A stretch of 5,214 nt of DNA from an uncultured Thermoguttaceae bacterium (GTDB taxonomy: Bacteria > Planctomycetota > Planctomycetia > Pirellulales > Thermoguttaceae). Location of the stretch: contig CAKVCP010000143.1 in the NCBI GenBank assembly GCA_934725735.1, positions 1 through 5,214 of the forward strand. Direction: 5' to 3'. Position numbers and translations under genes: made by a program. The notes below the pieces were generated by a model, which worked only from the letters and a program-made list of their open reading frames with translations, was not told the DNA's origin and did not search any database. This document shows, piece by piece, positions 1 through 5,041 of this stretch. The stretch's first letter is position 1, and every line of letters starts with the position of its first letter.

Positions 1-481
1 TCCTATCTCGCCACGCCTCTAGCGTTCTGAGCGCGCCTTCTGAGTCGCCGCGCGCCTCCGCGGAGGTTGCGAGTCCGCGATAACAGCAAACGATCGTTTC
101 CGGTTTAGGATTATGTTCAAGCGCCGTCCAATACGAATCCTCCGCTTGGGCGAGGTAGGTCGTGTCCCCCGTCGCCGCAGCTTTTCGCTGGTAAGCCGAG
201 GCAAGATTGTAATAGGTCTCGGCGGATTCTGGATTTTCATTAAGAGATTCTTGGAAGTACGCAATGGCGTCGTCGTAACGCCCCGCCGTGAAGGACTGGA
301 CGCCTTGAGCGTTTCGCGCGGAGGCGGAACTCCCGCTTGAAGCGCAACCTGCCCCCGCGACGACTGCGGCGGCTGCAAGCGCAATAAGCGCAGCGCCGAC
401 TTTCAAGGTCGGAGAAGAGGCTGCTCTATCTGTTCGGGCCTTGCCCTTCGCGCTCGAAAGGAACGCAATTTGGAAAGACAT
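1..481 (-). CDS. TPR-repeat exported protein, probable lipoprotein (3' end outside window)
   Basis: Reading the minus strand from the ATG at 481 gives 160 uninterrupted codons running off the left edge, so the C-terminus is missing. An AGGA Shine-Dalgarno (complement of 489-492) lies 7 nt before the ATG and supports this start. Residues 1-27 are polar with several Lys/Arg. Residues 28-45 are an Ala/Val-rich hydrophobic segment ending in VAGAGC with Cys46, a degenerate lipobox, then a Ser/Gly/Ala linker. From about residue 55 on, TPR-type helix pairs are evident: AGRYDDAIAYFQESLNENP (66-84), then YYNLASAYQ (90-98) with AEDSYWTALEHNP (113-125), and a third unit beginning around 128 with the GDSEGAL signature (145-151). 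TPR proteins scaffold protein-protein contacts; the partner here is unknown. Probable location is a membrane, anchored by lipid on Cys46 or by an uncleaved signal anchor. The n-region is longer than usual for a lipoprotein. TPR assignment is firm; the lipoprotein call is moderate. Confidence 0.85.
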   Translation of the reverse strand, partial: MSFQIAFLSSAKGKARTDRAASSPTLKVGAALIALAAAAVVAGAGCASSGSSASARNAQGVQSFTAGRYDDAIAYFQESLNENPESAETYYNLASAYQRKAAATGDTTYLAQAEDSYWTALEHNPKPETIVCCYRGLATSAEARGDSEGALRTLEAWRDR

Positions 482-534
482 CGTTAAATCCTTTTAACTG
501 TTACGACAAATGGAACCTTTACGCCATTAGCGGA

Positions 535-564
535 ATTACCTGAATCGCCCCATCTGTGCGTCAA
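535..564 (-). promoter_or_regulatory. Candidate sigma70-type promoter for the TPR gene
   Basis: On the minus strand, TTGACG (complement of 559-564; five of six matches to TTGACA) is followed after 18 bp by GGTAAT (complement of 535-540; four of six matches to TATAAT). Transcription would start near position 528 and leave a leader of about 45-50 nt before the ATG at 481. It is the best -35/-10 pair I found upstream of this gene. The -10 element is poor, and planctomycete promoter consensus is not well defined. Confidence 0.4.
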
Positions 565-742
565 TTCCTTTTGACGACTCCGACGGGTTTGGCGCTCTTC
601 GAATCGGTCTCGAATAACCGACGAAGCTAACGCCGGGCGTCCGGCTTTCGCATGTTAAATTATTCTGAAATTTATTGCAAGCGCGTTTCTGCGTCAAAGC
701 TCCTTTAATCGCAAGGGGCTCCTTTTCTTTCGAGTTTTCCTG

Positions 743-748
743 TATAAT
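743..748 (+). promoter_or_regulatory. Candidate -10 element upstream of the metallopeptidase gene
   Basis: A perfect TATAAT hexamer lies 45 bp upstream of the ATG at 794, which would give a leader of roughly 35-45 nt. At the expected 16-18 bp upstream spacing (around 719-726) the sequence is CT-rich and does not resemble TTGACA. If this is a promoter, it is weak or activator-dependent. The position relative to the gene is right; the missing -35 keeps confidence moderate. Confidence 0.4.
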
Positions 749-793
749 GAACGGCGTTGATCCCAACCGGAACCGTGAAGTTGGCTTTTACAA

Positions 794-2617
794 ATGAGAG
801 TGATGGACGTTATGTTTGATAAAATATTCCGTAATTTTCTCTTGGCGTCTTTGTTTCTAGTCGGCGCATGGAATGGTTGGGGGGCCTTGGGGATGGGAAA
901 CGCCGACGCGTCCAACATTAAGTTGAAAGAGAACGCGCCATCCCCCAAAGGGGGGGGAGGCGCTATCCAGCCAAATCCTTCGCTAGCGTCCGCAGAAAGC
1001 AACGACGGTTCTTTACCTCCGTCCGAATATGAGCCCGCGACGTTAAACGAACGCTCCAAGAGCGCCGAAAATTGGCTCGACGAGTCTGTTGGTCCCGAAA
1101 TTAAAAAGTTAGCTCTCCAAATAGCGAAGGAAAGACGTGCAACTTGGCCTAAGTTTTCTCCCGTTGACGAAGCGAAAATGAAGAGTCTTGGAATTAGAAA
1201 GATCGAATCTGGGCGCGTTTCGTTATATACCGATATGCCAAAATCGGGCGACGTCGACGAGATACCGAAGGCGCTCGACTCGATGATCCCGCTTTTATGC
1301 GATTTTTTCCACGTCGATTCTTCCTCATACGAAGATTGGCGCGTTCAGGCGTTTCTTATGAACGATTCAAACGCGTTCATAAGACTTGGCGTTTTAGACG
1401 GGCCGCCGCGTTTTCTGCATGGATATTCCGATCGTGATAGAATTTTCGCCAAAGACCACGGGGTACCGTATTATAACCGCTTTCTGTTGGCGCATGAATT
1501 GGTTCATACGTTCATGCATGATTTATATGGGGATTTGAGGCCGCGATGGTTTTCGGAGGGCGCTGCGGAATATATAGCGTTGCATAAGTTGGGATCGGAT
1601 CGAAATCTGCAGATTGCGCTAATTCCAGAGGCCGAGGAGGATACGCCGGGATTTGCGCGTTTACGAATCGTGAAAGAAGCGATCAAAAACAATCAAGCGC
1701 CGACGCTTTTAGATATTTTGAGATTTGAGCCGCGCGACTTCGTGAACGATACGACGTACGCTTGGAGCTGGGCGCTCGTTATTTTTCTCTACAACTCGCC
1801 CAAATATTCGGAAATAGCGGCGCTCCTTCCATATTGGATGATAACGGCGGATCCCAATCGTCTTTTTGTCGACGCTATTGGCGAACGTTGGGAAGAATTC
1901 GAGAACGACTGGGCCGCTTTTCTATACGACTTAGACTACGGCTATGACTTCGAAAGATCATCGATTGCACCGTCGGAGGAAATACTCAGCGGCGGATCTT
2001 TAGATTTTGAAAAGGGCGTCGTCGTTGAAGTCGATCCTACGAAGGGATGGCAGGCGACGGGCGTTAAGCTAGAAGAGGGAAAGAATTATAAGCTGACGGT
2101 CGGCGGACGCTTTGATTTCTATCTACCAATTGCCGATCGGGTGATGAAATTCGAAGGAACCGGCGCCTCGGTTCAATATTATAACGACTGCCCCGTTGGT
2201 CGAGTCCAAGCGGTAGTCGTACCGACGCTTGAGAATAAAACGTTTGAGGAAACGTATGGCTTTGCGCAGGTCGGGGAAGAGTCGAATGTGAAGGCGCCAT
2301 TTCATATGTTGGATAGAAAGAGAAGAACGCGGTTCGACGCCGTGGGGGAGGAAAATGGGACAAATCGGCGAACGTCGGACGACGAACGCGCGAATGCGAA
2401 TCAACGGCGCAACCAAGGAGGCGCCGCGCGAAACGTCGCGAGTTTTCCCGAGTATGACGCCTGCCGACCATGGAATCGCCATGACGATTTTTTCTTGAAG
2501 AGTCTGTCGCTGAAGCCCGAGGATGAAGGGGAACTTTATCTCAGGGTAAATTCGCCTTCGCAATATCGTAAGCGCAACGGAGGCTCTGTGAAAGTTCAGA
2601 TTAAGAGCGTTGAATGA
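794..2617 (+). CDS. Secreted gluzincin-like zinc metallopeptidase with C-terminal LecA (PA-IL)-like domain
   Basis: A 607-residue protein. The N-terminus looks like a signal peptide: basic residues near 10-13, hydrophobic core about 15-29, possible cleavage after NADA (about residue 39). ATGs at 794, 803 and 812 are all possible starts; none has a strong Shine-Dalgarno, and the one at 812 gives the most typical signal peptide. A Gly/Pro/Ser-rich linker (about 45-85) precedes the catalytic region. HELVH at 234-238 supplies two predicted zinc ligands and the catalytic Glu235; WFSEGAAEY (252-260) probably supplies the third ligand, Glu255. A motif TYAWSWALVIFLY (321-333) follows, in a context like DUF1570/peptidase-MA-type proteins. 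Residues about 402-604 resemble a LecA-like beta-sandwich: GWQATGVKLEEGKNYKLTVGG near the start, GELYLRVNS (579-587) and GGSVKVQIKS (596-605) at the end. A charged Arg/Asn/Asp/Glu-rich insert (about 507-565) splits it. It probably acts in the periplasm or outside the cell; the substrate is unknown. Codon use is less biased than in tpiA downstream. The metallopeptidase fold is well supported, the lectin-like domain moderately. Confidence 0.82.
   Translation: MRVMDVMFDKIFRNFLLASLFLVGAWNGWGALGMGNADASNIKLKENAPSPKGGGGAIQPNPSLASAESNDGSLPPSEYEPATLNERSKSAENWLDESVGPEIKKLALQIAKERRATWPKFSPVDEAKMKSLGIRKIESGRVSLYTDMPKSGDVDEIPKALDSMIPLLCDFFHVDSSSYEDWRVQAFLMNDSNAFIRLGVLDGPPRFLHGYSDRDRIFAKDHGVPYYNRFLLAHELVHTFMHDLYGDLRPRWFSEGAAEYIALHKLGSDRNLQIALIPEAEEDTPGFARLRIVKEAIKNNQAPTLLDILRFEPRDFVNDTTYAWSWALVIFLYNSPKYSEIAALLPYWMITADPNRLFVDAIGERWEEFENDWAAFLYDLDYGYDFERSSIAPSEEILSGGSLDFEKGVVVEVDPTKGWQATGVKLEEGKNYKLTVGGRFDFYLPIADRVMKFEGTGASVQYYNDCPVGRVQAVVVPTLENKTFEETYGFAQVGEESNVKAPFHMLDRKRRTRFDAVGEENGTNRRTSDDERANANQRRNQGGAARNVASFPEYDACRPWNRHDDFFLKSLSLKPEDEGELYLRVNSPSQYRKRNGGSVKVQIKSVE
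942..957 (+). repeat. C5-A3-G8 homopolymer tract inside the metallopeptidase gene
   Basis: Five C, three A and eight G follow one another, forming a self-complementary C5/G5 hairpin with an AAA loop. The G run encodes Gly53-Gly56 of the linker behind the signal peptide. A one-base loss brings TAG at 984-986 into frame, and a one-base gain brings TGA at 1030-1032 into frame, so slippage in either direction would abolish the catalytic domain. Homopolymeric G tracts of this kind are slippage-prone in other bacteria. Whether it varies here cannot be seen from one sequence. Confidence 0.7.
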
Positions 2618-2622
2618 ATCTT

Positions 2623-2664
2623 GGGGGTTGTGATTTTTGTAAATGAACCCCTTGAAAACAAGGG
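2623..2664 (+). other. Two overlapping, mutually exclusive hairpins after the metallopeptidase gene
   Basis: GGGGTT (2624-2629) can pair with AACCCC (2646-2651) across a 16-nt loop. The same C run is also used in CCCTTG (2649-2654) paired with CAAGGG (2659-2664) across an AAAA loop. Only one of these can form at a time. Neither is followed by a T tract (the next bases are AAAACAAAG), so this is not a standard intrinsic terminator. It begins 5 bp after the stop codon and could still protect the 3' end or slow the polymerase. Structural potential is visible; function is not. Confidence 0.35.
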
Positions 2665-2689
2665 AAAACAAAGTAACATTAATAATTCA

Positions 2690-2705
2690 ATGGATCATTA
2701 TCCAT
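2690..2705. repeat. Perfect inverted repeat ATGGAT-CATT-ATCCAT upstream of tpiA
   Basis: A 6-bp perfect inverted repeat with a 4-bp centre lies about 60 bp before the tpiA start. A related half-copy, TTGGATTCATTTATG, follows at 2730-2744. Such an arrangement could be an operator or an mRNA leader hairpin. The AT-rich AATAAT at 2681-2686 just upstream resembles a -10 hexamer but has no matching -35. No regulator can be named from this. Confidence 0.35.
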
Positions 2706-2756
2706 GTCGAGGCTCATAATCGCCAGACATTGGATTCATTTATGTAAAAACTTTGT

Positions 2757-2760
2757 GAGG
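2757..2760 (+). promoter_or_regulatory. tpiA ribosome binding site (GAGG)
   Basis: GAGG sits 6 nt before the ATG at 2767 and directly abuts the ATG at 2761, where it could not work. It therefore fixes 2767 as the tpiA start, in agreement with the conserved N-terminus of the protein family. It also argues against the in-frame ATG at 2704, which would add 21 unrelated residues. Confidence 0.7.
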
Positions 2761-2766
2761 ATGAAA

Positions 2767-3522
2767 ATGCGTCGTCTCTTAATTGCCGGCAATTGGAAGA
2801 TGAATTTGAAGCTCGACTCAGCGAAAGCGCTCGCTCAGGGTCTCAAGGAAGCCGCCGCTGGCGTTAGCGAAGTTGATATCGCTGTTTGCCCCTCTCCCCT
2901 TTATGTTCAGCCTGTTGCTGAAATCCTCAAGGGTTCGAACATTGGCGTTGGCGCTCAGAACGCTTATTTTGAAAAGGCTGGCGCTTTCACCGGCGAAATT
3001 GAAATGGCGATGCTCACCGACGTCGGTTGCCAATACGTTATTCTTGGTCATAGCGAACGCCGCCACATCATCGGCGAATCCAGCGAACTCATCAATCTTA
3101 AAGTTCGCGCCGCTCTCGCCGCCGGTCTCATCCCGATCATCTGCATCGGCGAACTCCTTAAAGAACGTGAAACGGGCGTCACGAATGAAGTCAACCGTCG
3201 TCAGCTCGACGGCTCCTTCTCCGGCGTCTCCGCTGAAGATATGAAGAAGTGCGTTATCGCGTACGAACCTGTTTGGGCGATCGGCACCGGCAAAGTCGCC
3301 ACGCCCGATCAGGCGCAGGAAGTTCACGCCGACGTTCGCGCGTGGATTACCGAACGTTATGGCAAGGAAGTTGCCGACGTCGTTCGTATTCAGTACGGCG
3401 GAAGCGTCAAGGGTTCCAATGCGAAGGAAATCCTTAGCAAGCCTGACGTCGACGGCGCTCTTGTCGGCGGCGCTTCTCTGAAGGTTGACGCTTTCATGGA
3501 AATCATCAACAACGTTCGTTGA
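2767..3522 (+). CDS. tpiA: Triosephosphate isomerase
   Basis: Interconverts dihydroxyacetone phosphate and glyceraldehyde 3-phosphate in cytoplasmic glycolysis and gluconeogenesis. The product from this start is 251 residues, the normal length for the family. All hallmarks are present: AGNWKMN (7-13) with substrate-binding Asn9 and Lys11; GHSERR (94-99) with catalytic His95; YEPVWAIGTGK (166-176) with catalytic base Glu167 followed by flexible loop 6; and the phosphate-binding segments GGSVKGSN (211-218) and VGGASL (233-238). The start at 2767 was chosen because it gives MRRLLIAGNWKMN and has a properly spaced GAGG; an in-frame ATG at 2704 would add 21 residues without family support. Codon use is strongly biased (CTC, GAA, CGT/CGC, AAG, GCC/GCT), unlike the upstream metallopeptidase, which suggests high expression. 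It is followed by a terminator-like hairpin. Identification is essentially certain. Confidence 0.98.
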   Translation: MRRLLIAGNWKMNLKLDSAKALAQGLKEAAAGVSEVDIAVCPSPLYVQPVAEILKGSNIGVGAQNAYFEKAGAFTGEIEMAMLTDVGCQYVILGHSERRHIIGESSELINLKVRAALAAGLIPIICIGELLKERETGVTNEVNRRQLDGSFSGVSAEDMKKCVIAYEPVWAIGTGKVATPDQAQEVHADVRAWITERYGKEVADVVRIQYGGSVKGSNAKEILSKPDVDGALVGGASLKVDAFMEIINNVR

Positions 3523-3543
3523 GAACGACATAGGTTTTGACGC

Positions 3544-3565
3544 GCGACGTCTCTACAGGCGTCGC
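3544..3565 (+). terminator. Terminator-like hairpin after tpiA
   Basis: GCGACGTCT (3544-3552) pairs with AGGCGTCGC (3557-3565) over nine positions, including one G-U pair, around a CTAC loop. The next bases, TCGTTTAAATATTT, are T/A-rich but not a continuous T run. It lies 22 bp past the tpiA stop and could terminate or attenuate a highly expressed tpiA message before secG. The stem is clear; the imperfect T tract leaves terminator function uncertain. Confidence 0.45.
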
Positions 3566-3622
3566 TCGTTTAAATATTTACCTGTTTCATTTAATCCGCA
3601 AACTGAGCAGCGGGTCATCAGC

Positions 3623-3643
3623 TCTCGGACGTTATTTCCGAGG
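3623..3643 (+). promoter_or_regulatory. Hairpin in the secG leader next to the ribosome binding site
   Basis: CTCGGA (3624-3629) and TCCGAG (3637-3642) form a perfect 6-bp stem, extended by one T-G pair, around a 7-nt loop. The 3' arm contains GAGG (3640-3643), an SD-like sequence that would be hidden. A second SD-like sequence, GGAG at 3647-3650, lies just outside the stem, 9 nt before the secG ATG. The structure could modulate secG translation, or it may simply flank the ribosome binding site. Confidence 0.3.
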
Positions 3644-3659
3644 TACGGAGTTTTGAAAT

Positions 3660-4082
3660 ATGTTAAGCGCCATCCTCCAGTCGCTCCTCTTCATCTTCAT
3701 GGTCATCCTCTCCCTCTTCTTGATCCTCATCATCCTACTTCAAAGGGGCAAGGGAGGCGGACTCGTGGGCGCCTTTGGCGGCATGGGGGGTAGCAGCATG
3801 TTTGGTACTAAAACTAGCGACGTTTTCCTCAAGATCACCATCTGGACGACCGTCGTTTGGTTTGTGACGTGCTTTGGCGGTCGCTACATTTTGAGCATGA
3901 AGAGCGGAAATTCTCTCGCTGATCGCGCGACTGAAAACGCTTTGACCATGCCTGCGCCGACCAACGGAAGCGAAGTTCCGGCTCTACCGAACGCCGATTC
4001 TGCCTCGACTGAGGGCGAAGCTCCTGTCGCCGAAGGAACTGAGCAGGCCGCTCCTGGCTCCGAATCGAAGGACGCCCAATAG
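3660..4082 (+). CDS. secG: Preprotein translocase subunit SecG
   Basis: A small integral membrane subunit of the SecYEG channel that assists SecA-driven export. The product is 140 residues. Transmembrane helix 1 spans about 4-27, followed by the family signature QRGKGGGLVGAFGG (28-41). A Gly/Ser loop leads to FGTKTSDVFLKIT (48-60), and helix 2 spans about 56-74. Both helices and the loop match SecG well. Beyond residue 80 is a roughly 60-residue hydrophilic tail rich in Ala, Pro, Glu, Ser and Thr, and acidic overall; it is absent from the E. coli protein, and tails of this kind occur in planctomycete SecG. The GGAG at 3647-3650 is 9 nt before the ATG. The 137-bp gap from tpiA contains two hairpins, so secG may have its own control; I found no convincing promoter in that gap. 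Confidence 0.95.
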   Translation: MLSAILQSLLFIFMVILSLFLILIILLQRGKGGGLVGAFGGMGGSSMFGTKTSDVFLKITIWTTVVWFVTCFGGRYILSMKSGNSLADRATENALTMPAPTNGSEVPALPNADSASTEGEAPVAEGTEQAAPGSESKDAQ

Positions 4083-4126
4083 TCTCCTCGCGCGCTTACT
4101 AGTCGAATTCATCACAAGACAACGCT

Positions 4127-5029
4127 ATGTTAGTAAGTATGACAGGTTTTGGGTCGTGTACGACCCAAGGGGATGATTACGTTATCTCCACCGAAATCAA
4201 GGCCGTCAATAATCGCTTTCTGAAAACTTCGATTAAGTTGCCGGAAGGCTTTAGCGGGTTAGAATCAAAAATTGACGAATTGCTTCATGAAAAAATAGCG
4301 AGAGGCTCCGTTAATTTCAATCTTAAAGTGACTCGTCAATCGGACGCGTTTGATTTCGAAGTCAATTTTTCGACCCTACGAAGATATATTTCGGAAGTAT
4401 TTCGGTTTGAGCGAGAAAACCAAGATTTACCCTCGTTAAGGATGCAGAGTTCCGTAACGGATTTCCTGCGTCTCCCTGGAGTTATTCAGGATAAAGCGCG
4501 CTGCGACGACGCAAACCTTTCCGACCTTTTATGGAATCGAATTGCCGAGAACGTTCGGACGTCGTTGAAAGAATTACAGACGATGCGCGAAGTCGAAGGC
4601 GCGTCCACTCAGAAATATTTGGCTCAAAATATTTCCGAATTGAGGACGATGATCGAAGAAGTTGAGCGGATCGCTCCTACCGTCGTTGAGAATTATCGCG
4701 CTAAGTTGACTGAACGCGTTACTAAAGCGTTGGAGGAAACGTCGGTCGATCTTGATCCTTCCGCCTTGATAAGAGAGGTGGCGATCTTCACCGATCGCGT
4801 CGATATTTCGGAAGAAATCGCGCGGTTCATCTCACATTTGTCCCAGTTTAGCAACACGATGGAATGCGAGAAAGTATGCGGTAAGAAGCTAGATTTTCTC
4901 ACGCAAGAGATGTTCCGCGAGACGAATACGATTGGTTCGAAAGCGAATTCGCAAGACGTTCTTCGGTTGGTCGTCGAGATGAAATCTGTCATCGAGCGTA
5001 TTCGCGAAATGGTGCAAAACGTAGAATAG
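4127..5029 (+). CDS. yicC: YicC-type endoribonuclease
   Basis: A 300-residue protein of the YicC family, close to the usual length. The N-terminal YicC_N domain begins with the signature SMTGFG (4-9), followed by EIKAVNNRFL (23-32), LPEGFSGLE (38-46) and DFLRLPGVI (112-120). MREVEGASTQKYL (153-165) is the conserved central motif. The C-terminal DUF1732 domain contains DRVDISEEIARFISHLSQF (223-241) and the nearly invariant GKKLDFLTQEMFRETNTIG (252-270), followed by SKAN, ending in MVQNVE. The E. coli homologue is an oligomeric endoribonuclease linked to turnover of the small RNA RyhB; the role in this organism is inferred by homology only. The start at 4127 gives the family-typical four residues before SMTGFG, but there is no clear Shine-Dalgarno upstream. 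It follows secG by 44 bp and precedes gmk by 12 bp, so co-transcription with gmk is likely. Confidence 0.95.
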   Translation: MLVSMTGFGSCTTQGDDYVISTEIKAVNNRFLKTSIKLPEGFSGLESKIDELLHEKIARGSVNFNLKVTRQSDAFDFEVNFSTLRRYISEVFRFERENQDLPSLRMQSSVTDFLRLPGVIQDKARCDDANLSDLLWNRIAENVRTSLKELQTMREVEGASTQKYLAQNISELRTMIEEVERIAPTVVENYRAKLTERVTKALEETSVDLDPSALIREVAIFTDRVDISEEIARFISHLSQFSNTMECEKVCGKKLDFLTQEMFRETNTIGSKANSQDVLRLVVEMKSVIERIREMVQNVE

Positions 5030-5041
5030 TGTGGTTTAAGA

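Larger units (their letters stand above)
482..793. other. Divergent intergenic region between the TPR gene and the metallopeptidase gene
   Basis: This 312-bp stretch separates two divergent genes and I find no convincing coding sequence in it. It holds a candidate promoter for each direction (535-564 minus, 743-748 plus). Between them are small repeats of the kind that can bind regulators: CGAAT at 600-604 and again at 611-615 (an 11-bp period, one helical turn), an inverted pair TCGGT/ACCGA (604-608 and 617-621), and the palindrome GCCGG-GCGT-CCGGC (632-645). Positions 653-680 are AT-rich. The repeats are short enough to have arisen by chance. Confidence 0.6.

Noticed and set aside
19..384. 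A 121-codon Arg/Pro-rich open frame on the minus strand, and a 75-codon frame on the plus strand over the same stretch
   Set aside because: Both overlap the TPR coding sequence, which has a signal segment, TPR signatures and a Shine-Dalgarno. These frames have none of these.
571..599. TTGACG at 571-576 as a plus-strand -35 element for the metallopeptidase gene
   Set aside because: No -10-like hexamer at suitable spacing (CTCTTC around 594-599), and it would be more than 190 bp from the start codon.
694..1059. A 121-codon minus-strand frame over the start of the metallopeptidase gene
   Set aside because: It is opposite the signal peptide and linker region, has no recognisable domain and no good ribosome binding site; judged a shadow.
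2064..2671. Two long minus-strand open frames opposite the C-terminal half of the metallopeptidase
   Set aside because: They give no coherent protein features, while the plus-strand frame continues an obvious domain to its end.
2704..2766. Extended tpiA start at ATG 2704 adding 21 residues
   Set aside because: The extra residues have no counterpart in triosephosphate isomerases, and a well-placed GAGG precedes ATG 2767, which gives the canonical N-terminus.
2818..3531. A 237-codon open frame antisense to tpiA
   Set aside because: It lies almost wholly opposite a certain gene with strong codon bias, which produces long antisense open frames. The translation shows no recognisable motif and is a shadow.
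3537..3565. TTGACG at 3537-3542 as a -35 element for secG
   Set aside because: At 16-18 bp downstream the sequence is GC-rich (CGTCGC), with no -10-like hexamer, and it falls in the hairpin stem.
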